Position numbers and translations under genes: made by a program
Source: Epibacterium sp. Ofav1-8
GTDB lineage: Bacteria > Pseudomonadota > Alphaproteobacteria > Rhodobacterales > Rhodobacteraceae
NCBI RefSeq assembly: GCF_022348185.1
Contig: NZ_JAKRFD010000006.1
Span: forward strand, 1-64,000
Reading direction: 5' to 3'
Length of the DNA stretch: 64,000 nucleotides
Notes under the pieces: generated by a model
Database searches by the model: none
What the model was told of the DNA's origin: nothing
The model's input: the letters and a program-made list of their open reading frames with translations, nothing else
Part shown: positions 24,057 through 32,386 of the stretch, one piece after another
Layout: the number at the start of each line of letters is the position of its first letter
How positions within the stretch are numbered: position 1 is the stretch's first letter

Positions 24057-26228
24057 TTACTCGACCTTGAAGGACCAGAACATGGTCTCGCCGGAGCTGT
24101 CATCGACGCCGTCGTTGTCGGTGGCAACCCATGCGATGCCATCTGCCATGATAGCCAGCCCTTCGACTTTATCGAGGACATAACCGCCGGTGGATTTCAG
24201 ATCGGGCAGCAGGTCGCGGACTTCTTCCTTGGTCACGACTGGCAACTCGCCACCAAGCGGAGCCGGGGTCATTTCAGACAGGGCGATGCGGTAGATCTTC
24301 TTGGTGACTGCGCGATCATCGTGCTGGTTGTCACGCTCGATGACATAGACATGGTCGCCATGTGCCACGATCTCGGACAGGCCGACCCAGCCGGTTGCAG
24401 GCTCTGCCTTGGGATAGTGCACGGCGCCCCATTCCTTGGTCTCCAGGTTGTAGGACACCAGTTTCACGAGGTGCTTGGGGTCGTCTTTCCACTCGCGCTG
24501 CACCGCCATCCACAGGGTGTCGCCGACCTTGGTGATGCCTTCAAAGCCAAAGCGCTTTTCCACCGCTTGCAGTTCTGCCGGGATGGTGATCTCGCCCTTG
24601 TTGGTCTTGATCAGACCATCAGCGGTGACGTGATAGATCGCATGCGGAATGGCACGCTCGGTACGGCCTTCGGAGGCCACGTAGAAGCCGCCCTTGCCGT
24701 CCAGTGTGATGCCTTCGAGGTCGAGCTTCTGCGCGGCATCGCCATTGGCGCGGTGAATGCGGATCACATCGGTGATGCGCGCCGGGGTCTGCGACGGGTC
24801 GATTTTGAAGATGGAGGGCTGGAAGCCATAGAAGCTGTCGTTGACAGCCCAGATCATCCCGTCTTCATCGGCGACCATACCGGAGATTGCACCCCAGCCG
24901 ATCAGGTCATCCGCGCCTTCGGAAGTCAGATGCGGATAGACCGGCGCGCCATCCTGCTGTTCGAACAGCATCACATGCGCCCGCGCGCCGCCGTCCTCGA
25001 TCAGGTCTGCCTCGTTGGCGGAGACCAGCAGGCCGCGCTCCGGAATGGTGACATAGCCCTCTGGGCCGGTGCCCGAAGGCAGCAGCTGGGTCAGAACCGG
25101 GTTGGCCGGTTCGGTCACGTCATAGACCCCCACGACCGAGGCCCGCTCCGCCCCGACAAAGACATAGGGCGTGCCGTCGAATTCGGCGAAGGTCACGGAT
25201 TCAGGTTCCACGCCTTTGGCATCGGACCGTTTGTCCGGATAGTGGCCGATCTGGATGATGGCATGTTCAAAATCGACGCCGGAATCGTAAACCACGGTTC
25301 CGTCTTTGTTGAAGATCGTCCAACCGCGCGAGCCACCATTGTAGTCGCCTTCGTTGGCGGTGGCGAAGTGAGTGTCATCAATCCACGTCACGGCGTCAGG
25401 CTCGCGCAGGCGGCCCTGCTGGCTCTCGGTGAAGATCAGCGCGCCGCGCTCGTCCGTGGCGTCGATCCCGTCGAGATCAACAGACCCGGCTGAGAAATGG
25501 CTGACGACCTCGCCGTCCTTGGAGACGACAACCATGTGGTTGTTTTCCTGCAAGGTCACAACGGTTTCGCCAAGGCCGTTGATCGACACATACTCGGGTT
25601 CGGGGTCGGAACCGGCGATGTCGGCCAGCCCGGTCAGGTCGACCATCTTCATGCTGGCGCAATCAAGGCCACCTTCGGTGGTGTTGACCATCACCAGATT
25701 GCCCGCCGGCATCTGCGGGATAACGCCGTCGTTCAGGTCCTCGTCGCGCTCATTCTCGATCGCGATGGACAGGAAGGACCCGTCTTTGGCCTTGGCAACG
25801 GAGTCCGGCTGACCGCCGAGATCGCAGGAGGCAAGCTCTTCGCCAGTGGTCGTGTCAAAGGCCATGAACTGGCCGGAGGGCTGGGTGTAGCTCTCGGAAG
25901 TATTGACGCCGACGTAGGCGATGGTGCCGATGACGGCGACCGAGGTCGGCTCACCCGGCAGTGCGATGTTGCCCTTTGGGGCCGGGTTGGCGGCGTCGGT
26001 AATGTCGATCATGCCGAGTACCCCGAGCGGGCTGTCGGTGTAGACCAGTGTCATGCCATCGGCGGTGACGTCGATGATCTCTGGCGAGCTTTCACGGGTT
26101 TGGTCTTCGCCTTCGGCCATGTTCTTGATGACGGGGAAGGACGCGATCCGGTTAAAGGATTTCTCAGCCTGCGCAAAACCAGCGGTCAGCGCGAGGGCGG
26201 AAGTCAGGCACACAAGGCGCAAGGACAT
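24057..26228 (-). CDS. Secreted two-propeller protein: choice-of-anchor I plus phytase-like esterase domain
   Basis: This 723-residue exported protein has a Sec signal peptide (cleavage after FAQA, near residue 21). Residues from about 25 to 430 form a repeat-rich propeller of the choice-of-anchor I type (SSPEIIDVTADGMTLVYTDS, GVEPESVTFAEFDGTPYVFVG). From about 440 to the end is the esterase-like-activity-of-phytase domain (GAISGMVADEDGMIWAVNDS, LDLEGITLDGKGGFYVASEG, FGFEGITKVGDTLWMAVQ). Acidic DxDG-like loops suggest calcium. It probably hydrolyses organic phosphates outside the cytoplasm, but activity is unproven for this fusion. A start at 26228 follows CAGGAG. Confidence 0.85.
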   Translation of the reverse strand: MSLRLVCLTSALALTAGFAQAEKSFNRIASFPVIKNMAEGEDQTRESSPEIIDVTADGMTLVYTDSPLGVLGMIDITDAANPAPKGNIALPGEPTSVAVIGTIAYVGVNTSESYTQPSGQFMAFDTTTGEELASCDLGGQPDSVAKAKDGSFLSIAIENERDEDLNDGVIPQMPAGNLVMVNTTEGGLDCASMKMVDLTGLADIAGSDPEPEYVSINGLGETVVTLQENNHMVVVSKDGEVVSHFSAGSVDLDGIDATDERGALIFTESQQGRLREPDAVTWIDDTHFATANEGDYNGGSRGWTIFNKDGTVVYDSGVDFEHAIIQIGHYPDKRSDAKGVEPESVTFAEFDGTPYVFVGAERASVVGVYDVTEPANPVLTQLLPSGTGPEGYVTIPERGLLVSANEADLIEDGGARAHVMLFEQQDGAPVYPHLTSEGADDLIGWGAISGMVADEDGMIWAVNDSFYGFQPSIFKIDPSQTPARITDVIRIHRANGDAAQKLDLEGITLDGKGGFYVASEGRTERAIPHAIYHVTADGLIKTNKGEITIPAELQAVEKRFGFEGITKVGDTLWMAVQREWKDDPKHLVKLVSYNLETKEWGAVHYPKAEPATGWVGLSEIVAHGDHVYVIERDNQHDDRAVTKKIYRIALSEMTPAPLGGELPVVTKEEVRDLLPDLKSTGGYVLDKVEGLAIMADGIAWVATDNDGVDDSSGETMFWSFKVE

Positions 26229-26407
26229 CGGCAGCTCCTGTTGGTTGAATATCAGTGCCTTGGCATTGCCGACGGGACGCAAAACAATTGTGACAACTTT
26301 TTGTAGATTTGGTGATGGCAGGGTAAGGCCGCATTCACCAATTCTGACTACTCTTGAGCCTACGGATCACGTTATCGTTGTGCTGATAAGGGGGTGCAGG
26401 AATGGGC

Positions 26408-26833
26408 ATGGCCATTCTGCATGAGATTGATGCCCGACTTGTGCGGGGCAGTATCGGCAAGGTGTTTGCGCGCAAGGCCGCTCTGACGGACAGGTTTTAT
26501 GACTACTTGTTTCTGGAGCTGCCCGAAACGCGTGACCTGTTCACGCAGGACTTCTCGCATCAGAAAGAGATGTTTGCCCAGGTCCTGGTCAGCGGTGTGA
26601 AAAGCCTTGGTCAAGAGGGCCAGCTGGCTGCATTGGTGGAGCGTATTCTGCTCCAGCATCAGCATCTGGGTTTGACCGCGATGCATATGTATGTGGCGCA
26701 GCGCGCGTTGTTGTTGGCCTTTGATGAGGTGCTGCGGGACGATCTGACAGCAGCCGAGGCCTCTGCCTGGAATGACGCACTGCGTCGCGTGTGTCAGAGT
26801 CTGGCGGCGGGGATCGAGTCCGCCGCCACCTGA
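26408..26833 (+). CDS. Single-domain globin (flavohaemoglobin-like haem domain)
   Basis: A 141-residue all-helical protein matching the globin fold. FYDYLFLELPETRDLF corresponds to the B-C region with the Tyr B10 typical of bacterial haemoglobins, and LLQHQHLGL supplies the proximal His (His86 or His84), followed by the G-H helices around AQRALLLAFDEVL. No FAD/NAD reductase domain follows, so it is a stand-alone globin; oxygen or nitric oxide binding is the family role. ATG codons occur at 26402 and 26408; AGGA is six bases before the second and touching the first, so the second is preferred. Confidence 0.75.
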   Translation: MAILHEIDARLVRGSIGKVFARKAALTDRFYDYLFLELPETRDLFTQDFSHQKEMFAQVLVSGVKSLGQEGQLAALVERILLQHQHLGLTAMHMYVAQRALLLAFDEVLRDDLTAAEASAWNDALRRVCQSLAAGIESAAT

Positions 26834-26845
26834 TCTGCTGAGGTG

Positions 26846-28318
26846 TTACACCGACATGCAGAGATATTTCATCTCCAGATAGTCTTCGATGCCATGGTGG
26901 CTGCCTTCCCGACCGAGGCCCGATTGCTTGACGCCGCCGAAGGGGGCCAGCTCGGTTGAAATGATGCCGGTGTTGATCCCGACGATGCCGTACTCCAGCG
27001 CTTCGGCCACTTTGTAGACCCGGCTCAGGTCCTTGGCATAGAAATACGAGGCAAGGCCAAAGATGGTGTCATTGGCCATGTCGATCACCTCGTCTTCGGT
27101 CTCGAACTTGAACAATGGCGCCAGCGGCCCGAAGGTTTCATCCTGGGCAAAGGCCATATCCGGCGTTGCTCCGGTGACGATCGTGGGCTGGAAGAACGTG
27201 CCACCCAGTTCCGACGGGTTGCCGCCCAGGATCACCTCGGCGCCCTTGTCGCGTGCGTCCGCGATATGGTCCTCGACCTTTTTCACGGCGGCGTCAGAGA
27301 TCAACGGACCGAAGTGGATGCCGTCTTCGAGGCCGTCGCCGACCTTCATGGCCTCGACTTTCTCTTTCAGCTTCGCGGCAAAGGCATCATAGATTCCGGC
27401 CTGCACGTAGATCCGGTTGGCGCAGACGCAGGTCTGGCCGTTGTTGCGGAACTTGCACATGATCGCGCCGTCGACGGCGGCGTCGAGATCGGCATCGTCA
27501 AAGACGATGAAGGGGGCGTTGCCGCCAAGCTCCATGGAGCATTTCATCACTTGATCCGCGGCTTGGCGCAGCAGGATGCGACCGACGTTGGTGGACCCGG
27601 TAAAGGTGAGCTTTTTCACGATCGGGTTTTCGCAGAATTCCTTGCCGATGCCCGCAGCATCCGCGGCGGGAATGACACTGAACACGCCGGCGGGGAGGCC
27701 CGCGCGCTCTGCCAGTACAGCCAGCGCGGTCGCCGACAGCGGCGTTTCAGAGGCCGGGCGGGCGACAAAGGCGCAGCCCGCAGCCAGCGCCGGGCCGGCC
27801 TTGCGGGTAATCATCGCGTTGGGAAAGTTCCACGGCGTAATCGAGGCCGCGACGCCGATGGGCTGCTTGATGACCGTGATGCGCTTGTCACGCTGGTGGC
27901 CGGGGATGGTTTCCCCGTAGACGCGCTTGGCCTCTTCGGCAAAGAACTCGATGAAGGACGCGCCATAGGCAATCTCGCCGCGCGCTTCTGCCAGCGGCTT
28001 GCCCATTTCCGCGGTCAAGATCACAGCGAGGTCTTCCTGGTGTTCCATCATCAGGTCGAACCATTTGCGCAGCACGCCCGCGCGTTCCTTGCCGGTCCAC
28101 TTCGCCCAGTCTTTTTGCGCGGTGTTGGCCGCGGCAATGGCGTCGCGCGCCTGCATCCGGCTGACGTCGGCCACATTGGCAATGACGTCGCCGCGCGCCG
28201 GGTTGGTCACCTCGAAGGTGCCTTCGCCCGTCACAAAGGCCCCGCCGATATAGGCGCGCTCCTCCAGAAGGCTGGGATCCTTCAGAAGGGATTTCAGGTC
28301 GGTTGTCGCGTCTAGCAT
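26846..28318 (-). CDS. gabD: Succinate-semialdehyde dehydrogenase (NAD(P)+)
   Basis: This 490-residue aldehyde dehydrogenase oxidises succinate semialdehyde to succinate, completing 4-aminobutyrate breakdown. Visible landmarks are ITPWNFPNAMITRK, the NAD-binding FTGSTNVGRILLRQA, the general base Glu in MELGGNAPFIVF, and the nucleophile Cys in NNGQTCVCANR with the second Cys characteristic of GabD. The C-terminal GGVKQSGLGREGSHHGIEDYLEMKY is also typical. No GABA aminotransferase lies nearby. The gene ends 12 bases from the convergent globin gene. Confidence 0.93.
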   Translation of the reverse strand: MLDATTDLKSLLKDPSLLEERAYIGGAFVTGEGTFEVTNPARGDVIANVADVSRMQARDAIAAANTAQKDWAKWTGKERAGVLRKWFDLMMEHQEDLAVILTAEMGKPLAEARGEIAYGASFIEFFAEEAKRVYGETIPGHQRDKRITVIKQPIGVAASITPWNFPNAMITRKAGPALAAGCAFVARPASETPLSATALAVLAERAGLPAGVFSVIPAADAAGIGKEFCENPIVKKLTFTGSTNVGRILLRQAADQVMKCSMELGGNAPFIVFDDADLDAAVDGAIMCKFRNNGQTCVCANRIYVQAGIYDAFAAKLKEKVEAMKVGDGLEDGIHFGPLISDAAVKKVEDHIADARDKGAEVILGGNPSELGGTFFQPTIVTGATPDMAFAQDETFGPLAPLFKFETEDEVIDMANDTIFGLASYFYAKDLSRVYKVAEALEYGIVGINTGIISTELAPFGGVKQSGLGREGSHHGIEDYLEMKYLCMSV

Positions 28319-28421
28319 GGTGTCCTCCGCAAATTCGAGTCTCGCAAATCAAAAGCAGTTGGGCCTAATGTTGTCCAGTGACAGCGATAAGTCCAGATAC
28401 TTAACACATTAAGGGAATAAG

Positions 28422-29207
28422 ATGGAACTTGACGACGCCTATGCCAACGGAGCCTATATCGAGGGCGCCGCAGACTATCCGCCGCGCTGGATGGCCTCGG
28501 CCGAAGATTTCCGTAACAGCCTGCATGATCGTGCCCGTCTCGACATCCCTTATGGGGCAGGAACGCGTCATCGGTATGATCTGTTCCTGCCCGAATCCGC
28601 GCCCTTGGGGGTGCTTGTCTTTGTCCATGGCGGCTACTGGCTGAACTTCGACAAATCCACGTGGTCGCATCTTGCGGTGGGCGCTTTGGCCAGGGGCTGG
28701 GCCGTGGCGATGCCCTCCTATGATCTTTGCCCTGCGGTGACGATTGCGGACATCACGCAGCAGGTGGCGCAGGCGGTGCAGGCGATCGCCGGCGAAGTCG
28801 ATGGCCCGATCGCGCTTGCGGGGCATTCGGCCGGGGGCCATCTGGTCGCGCGCATGCTCGACAAGGCCGTGCTGCCGGCCGAGGTGGGCAAGCGCATTCG
28901 AACCGTCGTGCCGATTTCGCCGCTGTCCGATCTGCGCCCCTTGTTGCGGACCAGCATGAATCAAAAGTTCAACATGACCGCAGAGGACGCCGCCGCCGAA
29001 AGCCCCGTCGAGATGCAGAACCGCTATGATGCGGATGTGACGGTCTGGGTCGGTGGGGCCGAGCGCCCGGCCTTTCTCGATCAGGCGATCTGGCTGGTGG
29101 AGGCCTGGGACGCGGATCACGTCATCGCCTTTGAAAAGCACCATTTCAACGTGATCGAGCCGCTGGCGGACCCGGAGAGCGATCTGGTTGCGGTGCTGAC
29201 GGCCTGA
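28422..29207 (+). CDS. Alpha/beta hydrolase, arylformamidase-like
   Basis: This 261-residue cytoplasmic hydrolase has the oxyanion motif VFVHGGYW near residue 68, nucleophile Ser136 in AGHSAGGHL and a late catalytic His in FEKHHFNVIEPL. The arrangement HGGYW ... PSYDLCP ... GHSAGG is that of kynurenine formamidases and related esterases. No kynurenine pathway gene is next to it; creatinase lies 165 bases downstream on the same strand, so an amidase or esterase role linked to that pathway is also possible. GGAATAAG precedes the ATG. Confidence 0.85.
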   Translation: MELDDAYANGAYIEGAADYPPRWMASAEDFRNSLHDRARLDIPYGAGTRHRYDLFLPESAPLGVLVFVHGGYWLNFDKSTWSHLAVGALARGWAVAMPSYDLCPAVTIADITQQVAQAVQAIAGEVDGPIALAGHSAGGHLVARMLDKAVLPAEVGKRIRTVVPISPLSDLRPLLRTSMNQKFNMTAEDAAAESPVEMQNRYDADVTVWVGGAERPAFLDQAIWLVEAWDADHVIAFEKHHFNVIEPLADPESDLVAVLTA

Positions 29208-29241
29208 GCGGACCGGGCTGCGGGCACCGAAAAAAACCTTG

Positions 29242-29317
29242 CCGCGTGGAACATTCTCGAACAGTATCCACGCGGAACCGGCGATGGCGTCGCGCGTGGA
29301 AGCACCACGGGTTCCAC
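29242..29317. promoter_or_regulatory. Cluster of GTGGAA inverted repeats before creatinase
   Basis: CCGCGTGGA (29242-29250) and TCCACGCGG (29267-29275) form a perfect 9-bp inverted repeat around 16 bases. A second pair, GTGGAA (29296-29301) and TTCCAC (29312-29317), follows. The common half-site GTGGA(A) in both pairs suggests a multi-site operator for creatinase; the first alone could also be a weak terminator of the hydrolase. Confidence 0.45.
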
Positions 29318-29372
29318 ATTCCCAAAACACATCCTGTACGCCGGGATCTTCTTGTCAAAAGGAGAGTCCAGC

Positions 29373-30581
29373 ATGACTGCTCGTCCTGAAATGTATCGCT
29401 TTCACAATGGTGAGAAAGCGCCGTTGCAGTTCCCTGTGGCGGAGTATGAAACCAGAGTCGCCAAACTGCGCAGCACCATGGCAGAGCTTGGGGTCGAGGC
29501 GGCCGTCTTCACCTCGATGCACAACATCTCTTATTACTCCGGCTTTACCTACTGTGCCTTCGGGCGGCCCTATGGTCTGGTAGTGACGGCGGATCAGGCG
29601 GTGACCATCAGCGCCGGCATCGATGCGGGGCAGCCCTGGCGGCGTTCGTTCTGCGACAACATCACCTATACGGATTGGCAACGGGACAACTTCTGGCGCG
29701 CGATCCTTTCTGTGACCGGTCCCTCACGCGTGGTGGGGTGCGAAAGCGATCACCTGACGCTGTTGCAGCGGGGCAAGCTGGATCATTTCCTCACGCCGAC
29801 GCAGGTGGTGGACCTCTATGAGGCGACCATGATGCAGCGCATGCATAAATCCGCTGCGGAGTTGGACATGATCCGTGCCGGTGCCGCGGTGGCGGATGTG
29901 GGCGGCTACGCCATTCGGGATGCGGTCCGGGTCGGCGCGCGCGAGATCGACGTGGCAATGGCCGGGCGTGATGCGATGGAGCTGGAAATCGCCCGGCGCT
30001 TCCCGGATGCCGAGTACCGCGACACCTGGGTCTGGTTCCAGTCCGGGATCAACACCGATGGCGCGCATAATCCCGTCACCGCACGGCAGCTTCAGCACGG
30101 CGATATCCTGTCGCTCAATACCTTTCCGATGATCTCCGGCTACTACACGGCGCTGGAACGCACGATGTTTGTCCGGGAAGTTGACGCGGACAGTCTGCGG
30201 ATCTGGGAGGCCAACGTTGCCGCTCATGAATATGGAATGTCACTGCTGAAACCGGGCGCCAGCTGCGCCGAGATCACCCAGAAGATCAACCGCTTCTTCG
30301 AGGAGCGCGACCTGCTGCAGTATAGGACCTTTGGGTACGGGCATTCCTTTGGGGTGCTGTCGCATTACTATGGTCGTGAAGCCGGGTTGGAGCTGCGCGA
30401 GGACATCGACACGGTGCTGGAGCCCGGCATGGTGATCTCGATGGAGCCGATGCTGACCCTCGCAGAGGGGCAGCCCGGTGCCGGTGGATACCGCGAACAT
30501 GACATCCTCATCATCACCGATGAAGGCAATGAGAACATCACCAAATACCCCTATGGACCTGAGTTCAATGTCGTTGGGTGA
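29373..30581 (+). CDS. Creatinase (creatine amidinohydrolase)
   Basis: This 402-residue M24-fold enzyme hydrolyses creatine to sarcosine and urea. It matches Pseudomonas creatinase closely through its length: the N-terminal FTSMHNISYYSGFTYC and AFGRPYGLVVT, TYTDWQRDN, DTWVWFQSGINTDGAHNPVT, and the catalytic-His segment LQYRTFGYGHSFGVLSHYYG followed by LEPGMVISMEPM. As in creatinase, the M24 metal ligands are not conserved as a metalloprotease set. GGAGAG precedes the ATG at 29373. No sarcosine oxidase or creatininase gene is in the window. Confidence 0.93.
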   Translation: MTARPEMYRFHNGEKAPLQFPVAEYETRVAKLRSTMAELGVEAAVFTSMHNISYYSGFTYCAFGRPYGLVVTADQAVTISAGIDAGQPWRRSFCDNITYTDWQRDNFWRAILSVTGPSRVVGCESDHLTLLQRGKLDHFLTPTQVVDLYEATMMQRMHKSAAELDMIRAGAAVADVGGYAIRDAVRVGAREIDVAMAGRDAMELEIARRFPDAEYRDTWVWFQSGINTDGAHNPVTARQLQHGDILSLNTFPMISGYYTALERTMFVREVDADSLRIWEANVAAHEYGMSLLKPGASCAEITQKINRFFEERDLLQYRTFGYGHSFGVLSHYYGREAGLELREDIDTVLEPGMVISMEPMLTLAEGQPGAGGYREHDILIITDEGNENITKYPYGPEFNVVG

Positions 30582-30758
30582 CACCGCATTCCTCTGAAAG
30601 ACCTTGACCGGCACGCGCGAGACCTGCATCCAGCGTGTGCCGGTGCTGACCTGGACCAAGCCTGCCAGGCACTCCGGCTATATGTGGCCCATGACATTGT
30701 TTCGCGGCGCAATTCGCCCGACAATGCGCAGAGCGGTTCGGATTGCGAGAGGGGCGAT

Positions 30759-31397
30759 ATGGCCTATGTGAAGTGGATATTCATTCTGACCTTCTGGCTC
30801 CTGCTCGGAGGCTTCCTGCATTATACGTTGCCGCAATACGACGTGGTGCGCATCGTCAACACCTATGAGGAGCGTCGTGAGCTTGGCGACTGGACCCGTG
30901 TCTTCTGGTCCAAACCCGACACCCAAAGCGCGACGCTGGACAATCGCGATGTCCAGTTCATCCAGGCCGTGCGTCCGAATGGCAAAGCGATCGTCTATCG
31001 CAACGAGGATACCGGCTGGAGCTGGCCGCCGTATTTCAAGTTCGACACTGCGAACCTCTATACCGAAGCCAACGACTCGGTCTCGACCAAGGACAATCCC
31101 GAATGGGTGCGTATCCTGCACTATGGCTGGCGCAACGAATTCCTGTCGGCGTTTCCGAACGCGGTTTCGATCTCGGCCGCTGCCGGGCCGGATGACAAGC
31201 CGGTGAACTGGATTTCTATTTCCATTCTGGTGCTGCTCGCCGCCGTCTTCTGGGCAATTTTCGTGCGGTTGCGTCGGTTCAAGCGCCGTCGCTTGGACCC
31301 GCTGTTCGATGACGTCGAAGACGGCTTCTACGCCGCGGGTGACGCCATTGATGACCGTACAAGAGGCCTGCGCCGTTGGTTCCGCCGCAAGCCCTGA
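30759..31397 (+). CDS. DUF1523-family membrane protein
   Basis: A 212-residue protein with an N-terminal membrane anchor (WIFILTFWLLLGGFLHYTL), a periplasmic domain and a second helix near residue 150 (WISISILVLLAAVFWAIFV), then a basic, cytoplasmic tail. The segment FLHYTLPQYDVVRIVNTYEER is the DUF1523 signature. Its function is unknown. The start at 30759 follows GAGAGGGG; the longer frame adds an unlikely polar leader. Confidence 0.85.
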   Translation: MAYVKWIFILTFWLLLGGFLHYTLPQYDVVRIVNTYEERRELGDWTRVFWSKPDTQSATLDNRDVQFIQAVRPNGKAIVYRNEDTGWSWPPYFKFDTANLYTEANDSVSTKDNPEWVRILHYGWRNEFLSAFPNAVSISAAAGPDDKPVNWISISILVLLAAVFWAIFVRLRRFKRRRLDPLFDDVEDGFYAAGDAIDDRTRGLRRWFRRKP

Positions 31398-31557
31398 GGG
31401 GCGGCCCGGCCGCAGCGCGTTTGCCGGTTTGATTTGAAAGTCCTATTTGGTTTTATTGCCGAATTTACGGCTCGCCCCCGGGCGCGCATAAGTCGATGGT
31501 AACGACGGACTGCTACTCCCTGCTGATGTGACTTAGACCTCATCACGGAGAGATATC

Positions 31558-32292
31558 ATGAAAACGCTGCTCGCGACGCTCGGCCTTGCGACCCTGTCCT
31601 GGGTTCCCATGGCGCATTCCGCAGAGACCCTGGTCGTCGGTGTGGAAAACATCGAATACCTCCCGCATTATCACTGGGATGGGGAAAACTATTCCGGGTT
31701 TGGGGCGGATGTGCTCAACCGGTTTGCCGAGGACGAAGGCTATACGCTGACCTTTCGGGCGCTGCCGATCTCCAGGCTCATGCAGGCGCTGGTGAACGGC
31801 GACGTGGACCTGAAATATCCGGACAATTCCTTTTGGTCTGCCGACCTCAAGGAGGGCAAGAGCGTGACCTATTCCGAGCCTGTGGTCGAGGCGATCGACG
31901 GTGTGATGGTGCTGCCCGAAAATCTGGGTCAGCCGGTGGACACGATCAAGCGTCTGGGCACGGTGTTGGGTTTCACCGCGTTTGCCTGGATGGACCGGAT
32001 CGAAAGCGGCGCGGTTGCATTGACCGAGAATTCCAACTTCTCGGGCATGGTCCGTCAGGCGCTGGCCGGTCGTATCGACGGGGCATATGCCAACCAGGAT
32101 GTTGTGCGCCGCGTTCTGACAGATCTTGGCAAGGATGCGGACGCCCTGGTTTTTGACGAAGGCCTGCCACATTCCGTGTCCAACTACCACGTTTCGTCCG
32201 CCACGCACCCGGATGTGGTGGAAAAATTCGATGCATGGATGGCGGCAAATCCGGATGTGATCGCCGAGTTGAAGGCCAAACACGGGCTCTGA
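31558..32292 (+). CDS. Periplasmic amino-acid-type solute-binding protein
   Basis: This 244-residue protein has a Sec signal peptide (cleavage after HSA, near residue 21) and a family-3 extracellular solute-binding domain (ETLVVGVENIEYLPHYHW, GFGADVLNRFAEDEGYTLTFRALP, VDLKYPDNSFWSADL). Such proteins capture amino acids for ABC importers or serve as sensors. No permease or ATPase gene is adjacent. AGAGATATC precedes the ATG. Confidence 0.87.
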   Translation: MKTLLATLGLATLSWVPMAHSAETLVVGVENIEYLPHYHWDGENYSGFGADVLNRFAEDEGYTLTFRALPISRLMQALVNGDVDLKYPDNSFWSADLKEGKSVTYSEPVVEAIDGVMVLPENLGQPVDTIKRLGTVLGFTAFAWMDRIESGAVALTENSNFSGMVRQALAGRIDGAYANQDVVRRVLTDLGKDADALVFDEGLPHSVSNYHVSSATHPDVVEKFDAWMAANPDVIAELKAKHGL

Positions 32293-32386
32293 TCCGGGCT
32301 TGGCGCCCACATGGTCGCGGTGGCGTCTGTCGTGAGGCCGGCGTCGGCTGTGCGCAGATGGCCGGAGCGACCAGTTGGCGAATAAA

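Noticed and set aside
24024-25493. 489-codon plus-strand frame opposite the phytase-like gene
   Set aside because: Antisense shadow with no start signal or family match.
26229-26401. Pho box before the phytase-like gene
   Set aside because: TTGTCACAATTGTTTTG only partly resembles a Pho half-site and lacks a second matching half at the right spacing.
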